Shown here in pieces: positions 32,931 to 41,152 of a DNA stretch of 64,000 bases (positions within the stretch are counted from its first letter, which is position 1; the number at the start of each line of letters is the position of its first letter). The DNA is from Microlunatus antarcticus (GTDB taxonomy: Bacteria; Actinomycetota; Actinomycetes; Propionibacteriales; Propionibacteriaceae). Position numbers and translations under genes: made by a program. Location: the NCBI RefSeq assembly GCF_014193425.1, contig NZ_JACHZG010000001.1, forward strand, positions 2,170,001 through 2,234,000. The letters run 5' to 3'. Below the pieces are notes generated by a model. The model searched no databases. It worked only from the letters and a program-made list of their open reading frames with translations, and was not told where the DNA came from.

Positions 32931-33143
32931 CTAGAGCCGCCGCTCATGATCAGGATGCGGCACCTCATGCACGACCAGGCCGTCCATGCCGCGGAAATCG
33001 TCCGGGTTGCAGGTGTGGGATGGAACTGGCTCGGCCTGCTGCAGCACCGCCTGCCGCAAAGCCCGGTCGGCGGTGGCGACGAGTGTCCCACTGGACAGCT
33101 CGGCCAAGGTGATGGTGCTGATTAGCGGCTCACCGGGTGTCAT
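32931..33143 (-). pseudogene. vapC-like PIN toxin remnant
   Basis: The frame retains short pieces of a VapC toxin in order: GEPLISTITLAELSSG (middle helix), LRQAVLQQAE, and a C-terminal CNPDDFRGMDGLVV. The N-terminal Asp motif and most of the catalytic core are gone through in-frame deletions. Its ATG still overlaps the antitoxin stop (ATGA at 33140-33143). Non-functional as an RNase. It is the nearest gene to the right transposon end, 91 bases away. Confidence 0.65.
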
Positions 33144-33394
33144 AATGTCTGGTCGACCGCTTCATCGATGTCCCGAAGAAGTCGATCCGGGTCTACGGGT
33201 GGCACGGCACGCCAGCGCCGCAGCACCTCGGCTCCGGTCAGTCCGCGGTGCCCACGAGGATGCAGCTCGGCGACCTCAGCTCCGTCGCGAGTCACCACCA
33301 CGACTTCACCGCGCGCAACTCTGTCAAGCACCGATCCCGCATCGTTGCGCAGCTCACGCACGCTCACCGTGTCCACGTACACACAGTGATCCAC
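33140..33394 (-). CDS. Phd/YefM-type antitoxin
   Basis: This 84-residue antitoxin has the Phd_YefM DNA-binding fold: VSVRELRNDAGSVLDRVARGEVVVVTRDGAEVAEL, then a C-terminal toxin-binding tail (LTGAEVLRRWRAVPPVDPDRLLRDIDEAVDQTL). It would repress its own promoter and neutralise VapC. The frame opens at 33394, but the true start is probably the GTG of VSVREL at about 33367. It looks intact while its partner toxin is decayed. Confidence 0.78.
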   Translation of the reverse strand: MDHCVYVDTVSVRELRNDAGSVLDRVARGEVVVVTRDGAEVAELHPRGHRGLTGAEVLRRWRAVPPVDPDRLLRDIDEAVDQTL

Positions 33395-33418
33395 ACTCGA
33401 TCTCGAGGCAAGCGCAGA

Positions 33419-34006
33419 TCAGGACGACGCCCGACCCGAGCGGTGCGGCGCCCCGTCGCGGATCTGCGTCGGCCGCTTGATCAGGTGATCGTGACCGAGC
33501 TCCCAGGTCCGCTGCCACTCGCGCTCGTCGATGGTCGCCTTGCGTCGCTCGACCCGTCCGAGGTCCGCCGCGACGAAGTCGGCGATCACGGGGTGGAAGT
33601 TCGACCACGGCCCCGAGGCGTACGGGCCCGGCACGATGTCGCGGGCGGTCGGGCTCCCCCGGTGGTACGTGTTCACGGTCAGGCGCCGGGTGCCGACCTG
33701 GACGTAGCTGTCGGTGGGCCGCCGATCGAAGCGCAGGATCACCACCGCGTCGAAGTCCGAGCTGTACGCGGCGACCAGCAACGGCTGCAGGTTCATCACG
33801 ACGGCCGCTCGGCTGTCGCCGTTCCACAGGTGCGCGTCCAGGATCTTGCGCGCGATCAGACGGGTCGGCAGCACCGAACCGACGCCGAAGAGCGACGGGG
33901 ACAGCTGACGCAGCCGCTGGGGATCGATCGTCACTCCCCCGGGGTCGGAGGCCAGGGCTTCGTTGCTCATGAAGGGGGTGTCGCGCGGCTGCACCGGTTC
34001 GCTCAT
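33419..34006 (-). CDS. Hypothetical protein
   Basis: A soluble protein of about 195 residues from ATG 34006 (MSEPVQPRD). The body (QRLRQLSPSLFGVGSVLPTRLIARKILDAHL...AAVVMNLQPLLVAAYSSDFDAVVILRF) has mixed alpha/beta character, and the end is basic and unstructured. No family was recognised. It is the first gene outside the mobile region that seems fully intact, 60 bases downstream of the RND exporter gene on the same strand. Confidence 0.55.
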   Translation of the reverse strand: MSEPVQPRDTPFMSNEALASDPGGVTIDPQRLRQLSPSLFGVGSVLPTRLIARKILDAHLWNGDSRAAVVMNLQPLLVAAYSSDFDAVVILRFDRRPTDSYVQVGTRRLTVNTYHRGSPTARDIVPGPYASGPWSNFHPVIADFVAADLGRVERRKATIDEREWQRTWELGHDHLIKRPTQIRDGAPHRSGRASS

Positions 34007-34066
34007 GCCCTCATTCTCCGACCCCACGGAGCCCGCTCGGAGGGTTTTCCCCAGGCCAGCTCACGA

Positions 34067-37000
34067 TCACGAGATCGTGGTCGGCGTGTCCTCCTCGGCG
34101 CGAGCCGGCGCCGCGGCGGCGAGCTGGGCCCGGGCCTTCTTGCCGGCGACGCGGGCCACCAGCCCGTACAGGGTGGGGACGAGCAGCAGGGTGAGCAGCG
34201 TCGAGGAGACGAGGCCGCCGATGACGACCACGGCGAGCGGCTTGCCGATGAACCCGCCGCCCGCGCCCGTGATGCCCAGACCCATGGGCAGCAGGGCGAA
34301 GACGGTCGCCGCCGCGGTCATGATGATCGGTCGCAGCCGGAGCCGCGCGCCGTCGATGATCGCCGTCAGCGGGTCCTCGCCCCGCAGCCGGTAGTGGTTG
34401 ATCAGGTCGATCAGCACGATGGCGTTGGTGACGACGATGCCGATGAGCATCAGCAGGCCGATCATCGCGGGCACACCGAGCGGCGTGCCCGTGACGAGCA
34501 ACCCACCGAGGGCACCTGTCGCCGCGAACGGGATGGCCACCAGCAGGATCAGCGGCTGCACGAGGCTCTTGAACGTCGCCACCATGATGATGAAGACGAG
34601 CACGATCGCCAGGCCCATCGCCAGGCCGAGCTGGGAGAACGCCTTCGCCTGGTCGGCCGAGGCACCGCCCTGGACGACCTGGACCCCCGCCGGCGGCGTG
34701 AACTCGGCGACCTTCGCCTGCAGCGCCGTGTTGACCGCACCGAGGTCGGTGCCGCCCGGCGTACCGGTGATCGTGACGGCCTGCTTGCCGTCCTCGCGGC
34801 GAACGGTCGACGGCGCGTTCTCGGTCACGACCTTCGCGACGTCCCCGACCTCGATCGGACGGGCCTTCAGGTCCTGCAGGTCCTTCTGGTCGTCGGCGAG
34901 GTCCTTCTGCTCGTCGGTGAGCTTCTTCTGCTCGTCCTGCAGGGCGTCGCCCTCGTCGCTGAGCTGGTCGGACTCGTTGCTGTACGCGTCGGACTGCGCC
35001 TGCTGCTGGGCCGAGTCGGACAGCTGCTCGTTCGTGCTCTTGACCTGGTCGTCGAGCTGGTCGACGCCGGACTCGGCCTGCTTGACCCCGGCTCGGGCCT
35101 GCTCGATCGCTCCTTCGCGCGCTCCCAACTCTTGTAAATACTGCTTCTGAGCGATCTGGAACTGAAGTGCAGCAGCCTCGTCAGGAGTTGTCGGCGGCTT
35201 CGGCGGTGTGGGAACTGGAGCCTTCTTGGCATTCGCCAGCGCCTTCTTCGCCTTGCTGACCGCGTCCTTGGCGTCGTCGCGCGAGTCGAGCAGGTCGTTC
35301 TTGCCGTCCTGTGCCTTGGCGTTCGCCTTGTCCTGCTGCTCCTCACCGGTCGCCTTCTGGCGGTCGGCGAGGTCCTTCTGCTTGTCCGTCAGCGCGTCCG
35401 AGCGGTCGGACAGCGCGTCGCCCTGGTCGCTCAGCTCGTCCGACCGGGCGTCGAGGGCGTCGGTCGCCTTGTCGACGGCCATCTGCTGCTGGAGCTGGCT
35501 GACCGGCAGCTTGAGCGCGGCGATCTGCTTCGGCGTGGCGTCCGGTGCGTGCGTCCGGACGAAGACGTCGGTCGTGTCGTTGTCGAGCGTGATGGACCCG
35601 GCTTTCGAGCCCTGCAGCGCCGTCGAGACGGCGGCGCCGATCTCACCCTGCGTGAAGCCGAGCTCGGCCGCACGGTTCCGGTTGATGGCGACCCGGAGCA
35701 GCGGGCGCTCGTCGGACAGGTTGGAGGTGACGTCGGTCAGCTGCGGGACCTGCTTGACCATGCCCAGCAGCTCGTCCGACGCCGTGCGCAGGGTCGCCGC
35801 GTCGTCGCCGCTCAGCGTCACGGTCAGGTCGTTCGACGAGTACGCCGCGCTCCCGGGCTGGACCACGATGTCCCCGCCGTCGCTGGACTCGACCAGCTGG
35901 CTGCGCAGGTTCGCCGTCGCGGCGTCGGTGTCGACCGTGTCGTTCAGCGTGATCGAGTAGGTCACGATGTTCGGCGAGCCCGGCTGGCCGACCGTCGCCT
36001 GGTAGTTCTTGATGTCGCGGTTGGACGCCAGCTCCGACTCGACCTGGGCCGCCTTCTCCGCAGTGGCCTCGAGCCGCAGACCGGCGGGCAGCGTCTGGGT
36101 CACGAGCAGCGCACGGTCGTCGCCGAAGGACCCGAGGAAGTCGGTCTTCAGCAGCGACGTCGCCCCGAGGGTCCCGGCGAGGATGGCCCCGGCCACGCCC
36201 AGCACGACGACCGGGTGCTTGAGCGAGAACGTGAGCAACGGAAGGTAGCCGCGCTGCAGACGCGTGACGTGCTCCGCCTCCGACGCGGCCTCCTCCCGGG
36301 CCTCGGCCGTCTTCTTGCCCCGCATGAACCAGTAGGCCAGCAGCGGCACGATCGTGAGCGCCACGAACAGCGAGGCCGTCAGGGCGATGGCCACGGTCAC
36401 CGCGAACGGCCGGAACAGCTCGCCGGTCGAGCCCGACACGGTGGCGACGGGGAGGAAGACGGCGACGGTGGTCAGGGTCGACGCCGTGACGGCACCACCC
36501 ACCTCCTTCACCGCGGCGACGATGTCGTCCATCGACGGTCGTCTGGTGTGCCCCGTACGGCGCTTGATGTTCTCGATGACCACGATCGAGTCGTCCACCA
36601 CGCGGCCGACGGCGATGGTCAGCGCGGCGAGCGTGAAGAGGTTGAGCGAGTAGTCCGCGGCCCACAGCCCGACCATCGCGATCAGCAGCGACAGGGGGAT
36701 GGAGATCGCGGTGATCACCGTCGAGCGCACCGACAGCAGGAACACCAGGATGATCAGCACCGCGAAGCCCAGGCCGAGGCCGCCCTCGGTGGCCAGGTCG
36801 TGCAGGGACTCCTCGATGAGGGGCGACTGGTCGAAGACGGTGGTGAACGAGGCGTTGTTGCCGAGGTCGCGGGTGAGCTCGGGCGTGAGCCCGTTGACCG
36901 CGTGCGACACCGCGACGGCGTCGGCGTCGGAGCTCTTCAGGACGGCGAGCCCGAGCGCGGGGCGGCCGTCGGCGCGGGAGATCGACGTGCGCTCGATCGA

Positions 37001-37789
37001 CGCGATCTTGACCGTGGCGAGCTGGTCGAGGCGCTTGGCCCCGTCCTTCTCGGTCGCGATCGGCAGGGCGGCCACGCTCTTGACGGAGTCGGGCGCGCTG
37101 CCGACCTCGACCGTGAGCGCGGAGCTGCCGTCGTAGCTGGTGCCGGCCGGGAGCGCGGTCAGCTGGTCGGTGATCGACTGCGTCACGCCGGCGACGGTGA
37201 GGTCGTACTTTTCGAGCTGCGAGGCCTTGGTGGTGATCTCGATGCGGGTGGTGTCCTCGCCGCTGACCTGCACGGTGCGGACGCCGTCGACGGCCTCGAG
37301 CTTGTCGACGACCCGGTCGTCGACGAGGGGCCCGAGCTTGGTCAGCGGCAGGTCGGAGGCCACGGCGAGCTGGAGCACCGGGATGTCGTCGCTGCTGCCC
37401 TGCTGGACGTTCGTCGTGACGTCCGCCGGCAGCGTCGACTCGACCGAGTTGATCGCGTTCTGGATGTCGGCGAGCACCTTGTCGTTGTCCAGGCCGTAGT
37501 CCCACTCGACGGTGATCGACGTCGACCCCGTGGTGGAGCTCGAGCTGACCTTCGTCACGCCGGTGACGCTGCGCACCGCCTGCTCGATCGGGTCGGCGAC
37601 CTCGTCGGCGACGATCTGCGGCGAGGAGCCGGCGTACGTCGCGGAGACGAGCGCCTGGGGCGCCGTCGTCGAGGGGATCAGCTCCTGCTTGAGCGCGGTG
37701 ATCGCGACGACGCCGAAGATGACGACGGCGATCGACAGCAGGGCCACGACCAGCCGGTTGACGAGGCTCAGTCGGGTCAGGAGTGACAC
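34067..37789 (-). CDS. RND-family (HAE1/AcrB-like) efflux transporter
   Basis: This 1240-residue membrane exporter of the AcrB type has 12 expected helices. Marks are the N-terminal RLSLVNRLVVALLSIAVVIFGVVAITALKQELIPS, the TM4 proton-relay segment TIAVGRVVDDSIVVIENIKRR, and the C-terminal GIVVTNAIVLIDLINHYR. The length exceeds AcrB by nearly 200 residues. Residues about 770-976, in the second large exported loop, form a charged heptad-rich coiled coil (ALSDRSDALTDKQKDLADRQ and similar). Actinobacteria lack the TolC partner, so this insert may span the wall. No adaptor gene is adjacent. Substrate unknown. Confidence 0.85.
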   Translation of the reverse strand: MSLLTRLSLVNRLVVALLSIAVVIFGVVAITALKQELIPSTTAPQALVSATYAGSSPQIVADEVADPIEQAVRSVTGVTKVSSSSTTGSTSITVEWDYGLDNDKVLADIQNAINSVESTLPADVTTNVQQGSSDDIPVLQLAVASDLPLTKLGPLVDDRVVDKLEAVDGVRTVQVSGEDTTRIEITTKASQLEKYDLTVAGVTQSITDQLTALPAGTSYDGSSALTVEVGSAPDSVKSVAALPIATEKDGAKRLDQLATVKIASIERTSISRADGRPALGLAVLKSSDADAVAVSHAVNGLTPELTRDLGNNASFTTVFDQSPLIEESLHDLATEGGLGLGFAVLIILVFLLSVRSTVITAISIPLSLLIAMVGLWAADYSLNLFTLAALTIAVGRVVDDSIVVIENIKRRTGHTRRPSMDDIVAAVKEVGGAVTASTLTTVAVFLPVATVSGSTGELFRPFAVTVAIALTASLFVALTIVPLLAYWFMRGKKTAEAREEAASEAEHVTRLQRGYLPLLTFSLKHPVVVLGVAGAILAGTLGATSLLKTDFLGSFGDDRALLVTQTLPAGLRLEATAEKAAQVESELASNRDIKNYQATVGQPGSPNIVTYSITLNDTVDTDAATANLRSQLVESSDGGDIVVQPGSAAYSSNDLTVTLSGDDAATLRTASDELLGMVKQVPQLTDVTSNLSDERPLLRVAINRNRAAELGFTQGEIGAAVSTALQGSKAGSITLDNDTTDVFVRTHAPDATPKQIAALKLPVSQLQQQMAVDKATDALDARSDELSDQGDALSDRSDALTDKQKDLADRQKATGEEQQDKANAKAQDGKNDLLDSRDDAKDAVSKAKKALANAKKAPVPTPPKPPTTPDEAAALQFQIAQKQYLQELGAREGAIEQARAGVKQAESGVDQLDDQVKSTNEQLSDSAQQQAQSDAYSNESDQLSDEGDALQDEQKKLTDEQKDLADDQKDLQDLKARPIEVGDVAKVVTENAPSTVRREDGKQAVTITGTPGGTDLGAVNTALQAKVAEFTPPAGVQVVQGGASADQAKAFSQLGLAMGLAIVLVFIIMVATFKSLVQPLILLVAIPFAATGALGGLLVTGTPLGVPAMIGLLMLIGIVVTNAIVLIDLINHYRLRGEDPLTAIIDGARLRLRPIIMTAAATVFALLPMGLGITGAGGGFIGKPLAVVVIGGLVSSTLLTLLLVPTLYGLVARVAGKKARAQLAAAAPARAEEDTPTTIS

Positions 37790-37994
37790 GGGGTGGTGCT
37801 CCGTTCAGTTGCCGGCATCGAGCCGACGCGCGTCTTCGCTGCTGGTGACTCAGCGGCCATCGTACGTAGGCTCCCGGCACCCACACCTCCGGCACAACCC
37901 CCTCTCAGGCCCCTGACAGCACCCTGAGCCGGGGCCTGACGAGGAGGTCGGCGGCCGGGCGCGACATGGTCCGAGGCCGTCCTAGAGTGTCCGG
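37790..37994. promoter_or_regulatory. Divergent promoter gap
   Basis: About 205 bases separate the divergent RND exporter and polysaccharide deacetylase genes. No specific operator was recognised. A GTACGTAGG sequence at 37864 is the only short palindrome seen. Confidence 0.3.
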
Positions 37995-38759
37995 GTGCGG
38001 GCGGTGGCAGGCGGGACGGTGCTCGGTGCGAGTGCCGCCGTCGGAGCGGCCTGGTGGGCCGGTTTCGGCTCCCGCACCCAGCTGTGGGGCCCGTTCCCCT
38101 ACCGCGCGGCGCCCGCCGCGGACCCTGGTCCGGATTCCCCCGCGGCCGAGTCGGCGGACCGGGTCGTCGCGCTGACCTTCGACGACGGGCCGAACGAGCC
38201 GTGGACCGGGCAGCTGCTCGACGTGCTGGCGGCCAAGGGCGTACGCGCCACGTTCTTCCAGGTGGGCCGGTGCGCCGAACGCTTCCCCTCGACGACGCGC
38301 CGGGTCGTCGACGAGGGTCACGTGCTCGGCAACCACAGCCTCAGCCACGACTTCACCACCTACCTGCGCCACCCGCGCCAGCGCGACGAGGTGGCGCGCG
38401 CGCAGGAGGTCCTGCACCGGGTGTCGGGGGTCGTGCCGGCCCTCTACCGTCCGCCGTGGCTGTGCCACTGGCCCTGGGTCCTGGGCACCGTCCGCGGCGC
38501 CGGCCTGCAGGTCGTGTCGGGCACCTTCGGCCACCCGTTCGAGGTCTTCCAGCCCGCCGCGGCCCGGATGGCGTCCGGTGCTGCTCGCCGCGTCCGGCCC
38601 GGGACGATCCTGATCATGCACGACGGACGTGAGGCCCGCGGCGGGGACCGCAGCCAGACCGTCGCGTCCGTCGGCCCGCTGATCGACCGGCTGCGCGACG
38701 ACGGTTACTCCTTCGCCACGGCCGACGAGCTCCTCGGCGTGCCCGCCCACCTGGGCTGA
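37995..38759 (+). CDS. Polysaccharide deacetylase (NodB/CE4 family)
   Basis: This 254-residue exported enzyme removes acetyl groups from cell-wall or capsule sugars. An N-terminal membrane/signal segment (VAGGTVLGASAAVGAAWWAGF) is followed by the NodB domain: metal/catalytic motif 1 LTFDDGPNEPWT, motif 2 GNHSLSHDF (two His ligands), motif 3 YRPPWL, and motif 5 TILIMHDG. The catalytic residues are kept. It is divergent to the RND exporter. Confidence 0.85.
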   Translation: MRAVAGGTVLGASAAVGAAWWAGFGSRTQLWGPFPYRAAPAADPGPDSPAAESADRVVALTFDDGPNEPWTGQLLDVLAAKGVRATFFQVGRCAERFPSTTRRVVDEGHVLGNHSLSHDFTTYLRHPRQRDEVARAQEVLHRVSGVVPALYRPPWLCHWPWVLGTVRGAGLQVVSGTFGHPFEVFQPAAARMASGAARRVRPGTILIMHDGREARGGDRSQTVASVGPLIDRLRDDGYSFATADELLGVPAHLG

Positions 38760-38790
38760 CGCCACCGCCTCCCGCCGGGCGGGCCGAGGG

Positions 38791-40083
38791 TCACCGGGTG
38801 GTGCGCCGTACGTCGGACCAGCTCCCGCTACCGACCTCGTTCGTCGCCCGGACCCGTACCTCGCAGACCTTGGCCTTCTTCAGCCCGTCGATGTTCCGGA
38901 AGCGGGTGCTCGGCGTCTCGGTCGAGGTCTTCCACGTCCCCAACGACGTCGGCTTGGTGGCGCACCGACGCGCCACGGAGTACGCGGTGACCGGGCCGCC
39001 CAGCGTGTCGGGCTCGCTCCAGCCGTAGTGCAGATAGCTCTTCGTGCTGCTCGTCGTCTGCTTCCACTCCAGGTAGCGCACCGGCGGGGCGAGCGGCGCC
39101 CCGAGCACCTCGCGGAAGCCGGACCAGCGGCTCCACCCCTGGCCCTGGTGGAGCGCGACCCGCGCGCGGTAGCGGTGGTCGTTGTCGACGTCGTCGAAGA
39201 CGGTGCTCGTCGCCCCGGCCGGCCGGGTGACCACCGACACGGGCCTCCAGGCCTTCAGCGTGGGACGCCAGATCTCCAGGTCCACCGCCCAGGAACCGTC
39301 GCGCGCGGGGACGTCGAGGGCCACCGTGATCGAACGGTCGCGCCGCGTCAGCCGGGGCGACGGGCTCGCGGGCGTCGTCGTCCGGTCCGCCGTGACGCAG
39401 CGGTCGTCGAGCGTCGGCGAGATGAACCTCTTCGCCGGGTGCAGCCCCGGGGCGTTCCAGCTGTCGAAGCCGAGCGCCTCGGGCAGCTGCAGAGGACCCT
39501 GCGCGCCGCACCCGCGCAGCGATCCGAGGTCGACCCGTTCGCCGCCCTGCCCGTCGCTCTGCGCGTCGTGCAGCACCTCGAAGTGCAGGTAGGTCGTCTG
39601 GCAGGGGGGGAGGTCCCCGGAGTGGCCCATGGTGCCGATGCGCGTGGCCGGGGTGACCAGCTGCCCCTCCTCGATCGTGATGGTGTCGAGGTGGCGGTAC
39701 CGGCTGATGACGCCGCCGCCGTGGTCGATCCAGACCCAGCGCCCGGCCTCGACCTCGCTCGACGTGCTGCAGCCTCCGGAGTCGCCTCCGACGTGGGCGA
39801 TGCCGGCGCCCGCCGCGTGGACCGGGTCACCGAGGGCGCCGAGCAGGTCGATGGCGTCGAAGCCGTGGTCGGCCGCCGTCCCGCACCCGACCCTCGCGCA
39901 CCCGATACGGGCCGGCGTCCGCAGCGGGAACCACGTCGGGTCGCTGTACGGGTGGTCGGAGGAGACCTGGGGCGGGGGCGCGCCCTCGGCGTCGGGCGTC
40001 GGGTGCCCAGGAGCGACCACCAGCAGCACGCCCAGGACGAGGACGAGGCAGCCGACGAGGCCGGGTCGGGACGTGGTGGGCAC
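38791..40083 (-). CDS. Secreted M23-family metallopeptidase-like protein with Fn3 region
   Basis: This 430-residue exported protein begins with signal peptide MPTTSRPGLVGCLVLVLGVLLVVAPGH. An M23/LytM fold follows (about residues 60-185), with DHGFDAIDLLGALGDPVHAAGAG, YRHLDTITIEEGQLV and LHFEVLH. HGFD at 70 and HFEV carry the expected metal ligands of lysostaphin-type endopeptidases. The C-terminal ~170 residues resemble fibronectin type III repeats (YRARVALHQGQGWSRWSG; YSVARRC...CEVRVRATNEVGSGSWS). It probably acts on peptidoglycan or as a wall-associated scaffold. Confidence 0.78.
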   Translation of the reverse strand: MPTTSRPGLVGCLVLVLGVLLVVAPGHPTPDAEGAPPPQVSSDHPYSDPTWFPLRTPARIGCARVGCGTAADHGFDAIDLLGALGDPVHAAGAGIAHVGGDSGGCSTSSEVEAGRWVWIDHGGGVISRYRHLDTITIEEGQLVTPATRIGTMGHSGDLPPCQTTYLHFEVLHDAQSDGQGGERVDLGSLRGCGAQGPLQLPEALGFDSWNAPGLHPAKRFISPTLDDRCVTADRTTTPASPSPRLTRRDRSITVALDVPARDGSWAVDLEIWRPTLKAWRPVSVVTRPAGATSTVFDDVDNDHRYRARVALHQGQGWSRWSGFREVLGAPLAPPVRYLEWKQTTSSTKSYLHYGWSEPDTLGGPVTAYSVARRCATKPTSLGTWKTSTETPSTRFRNIDGLKKAKVCEVRVRATNEVGSGSWSDVRRTTR

Positions 40084-40280
40084 GGTTGGGGACCTCCGGT
40101 GAAGAAAGATCTCCCCGAGCCGAGCGACCCCCGCCGCTGAGCCGTCGACGCTAGAGCAACGGGGAACCCCGTCGGCGGGCGACGTCGGGTTCTCAGCGGT
40201 CTCGGCGGAGACGCTCGGAAGTTCTCAGCGTGGTCTCACCTGGGCCCATGCCCCCGCGCTCGGTTCCCTACGATGACCCC

Positions 40281-40679
40281 ATGAACATCCTCGTGGGCTA
40301 CATCCCCTCGCCCGAAGGCCTCGCCGCCATCGACTGGGCCATCGCCGAGGCGCAGGAGCACCGCGCCTCGCTCTTCGTGCTGAACACGGGCAAGGACGGC
40401 AACTACGCCGACCCCCAGTTCGCCACGGCCGAGGACATCGACGCGCTCGACGCCCAGCTCGCCGCCTCCGGCCTGGAGCACACGATGCTCCGGCCCACGG
40501 ACGGGGTCGACGCGGCCGACAGCCTGCTGACCGCCGCCGCGCAGAACGACGCGGACCTCATCGTCATCGGCCTGCGCCGCCGGTCCCCCGTCGGCAAGCT
40601 CATCACCGGCAGCACCGCGCAGGCCGTCCTGCTCGGCGCCGACTGCCCGGTCGTCGGGGTCAAGGCCGCCAAGGGCTGA
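40281..40679 (+). CDS. Universal stress protein (UspA family)
   Basis: This 132-residue UspA-fold protein starts at ATG 40281 (MNILVGYIPSPEGLAAIDWAIAEA). The ATP-binding pattern G-x2-R...G-x8-GS is visible in LIVIGLRRRSPVGKLITGSTAQAVLLGADCPVVGV. It is soluble and acts as a stress-linked nucleotide-binding regulator. The upstream in-frame ATG at 40248 and GTG at 40230 are less likely. Confidence 0.85.
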   Translation: MNILVGYIPSPEGLAAIDWAIAEAQEHRASLFVLNTGKDGNYADPQFATAEDIDALDAQLAASGLEHTMLRPTDGVDAADSLLTAAAQNDADLIVIGLRRRSPVGKLITGSTAQAVLLGADCPVVGVKAAKG

Positions 40680-40709
40680 GCCCCGCCCGCCGCCGGCCGG
40701 GGAGCCCGG

Positions 40710-41090
40710 TCAGCGGTGGACGACGACCTCGACGTTGTGCCCGTCGAGGTCGCGCAGGAACACGGCGTAGTAGCCCGGGTGGTACTCCGGCCACTCCCGG
40801 GGCGCGTGCAGGACCTCGTAGCCCGCCCCGACCGCCGCGGCGTGGACCGCGTCGACGGCGTCCCGGTCGGGCGCCACGAACGCGACATGGATCTCCCGCG
40901 TCTCGGCCGGAGCTCCCTGGGAGAGCCAGAAGTCCGGCTGCCCGCCGGCCGACGACACCATCCCGACCACCGACGAGGGCGGGACCGGGATCCGGACGGC
41001 CTCGCGCAGCCCCACCGCGGCGAGCGCGGTGGTGTAGAAGGTCGCGGCGGCGTCGACGTCGGCCACCTGGATCCCGAGATGATCGATCAT
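40710..41090 (-). CDS. VOC (glyoxalase/bleomycin-resistance) family protein
   Basis: This 126-residue protein has two beta-alpha-beta-beta-beta units. The metal-binding positions are MIDHLGIQV (His), REIHVAFVAPD (His) and the terminal HNVEVVVH (Glu), with YYAVFLRDLDGHN typical of the family. It likely handles a small metabolite or xenobiotic; the substrate is not assignable. ATG 41090 chosen. Confidence 0.85.
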   Translation of the reverse strand: MIDHLGIQVADVDAAATFYTTALAAVGLREAVRIPVPPSSVVGMVSSAGGQPDFWLSQGAPAETREIHVAFVAPDRDAVDAVHAAAVGAGYEVLHAPREWPEYHPGYYAVFLRDLDGHNVEVVVHR

Positions 41091-41152
41091 GCGGCTGAGG
41101 CTAGCGACGCGGAGCCTCGCCGGACATGCCCCCGTCCCTCGACCAGCAGCCC

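Noticed and set aside
35549-37786. A 745-residue plus-strand frame opposite the RND exporter.
   Set aside because: Antisense shadow; composition is Arg/Gly/Asp-rich with no domain, while the minus frame has RND motifs.
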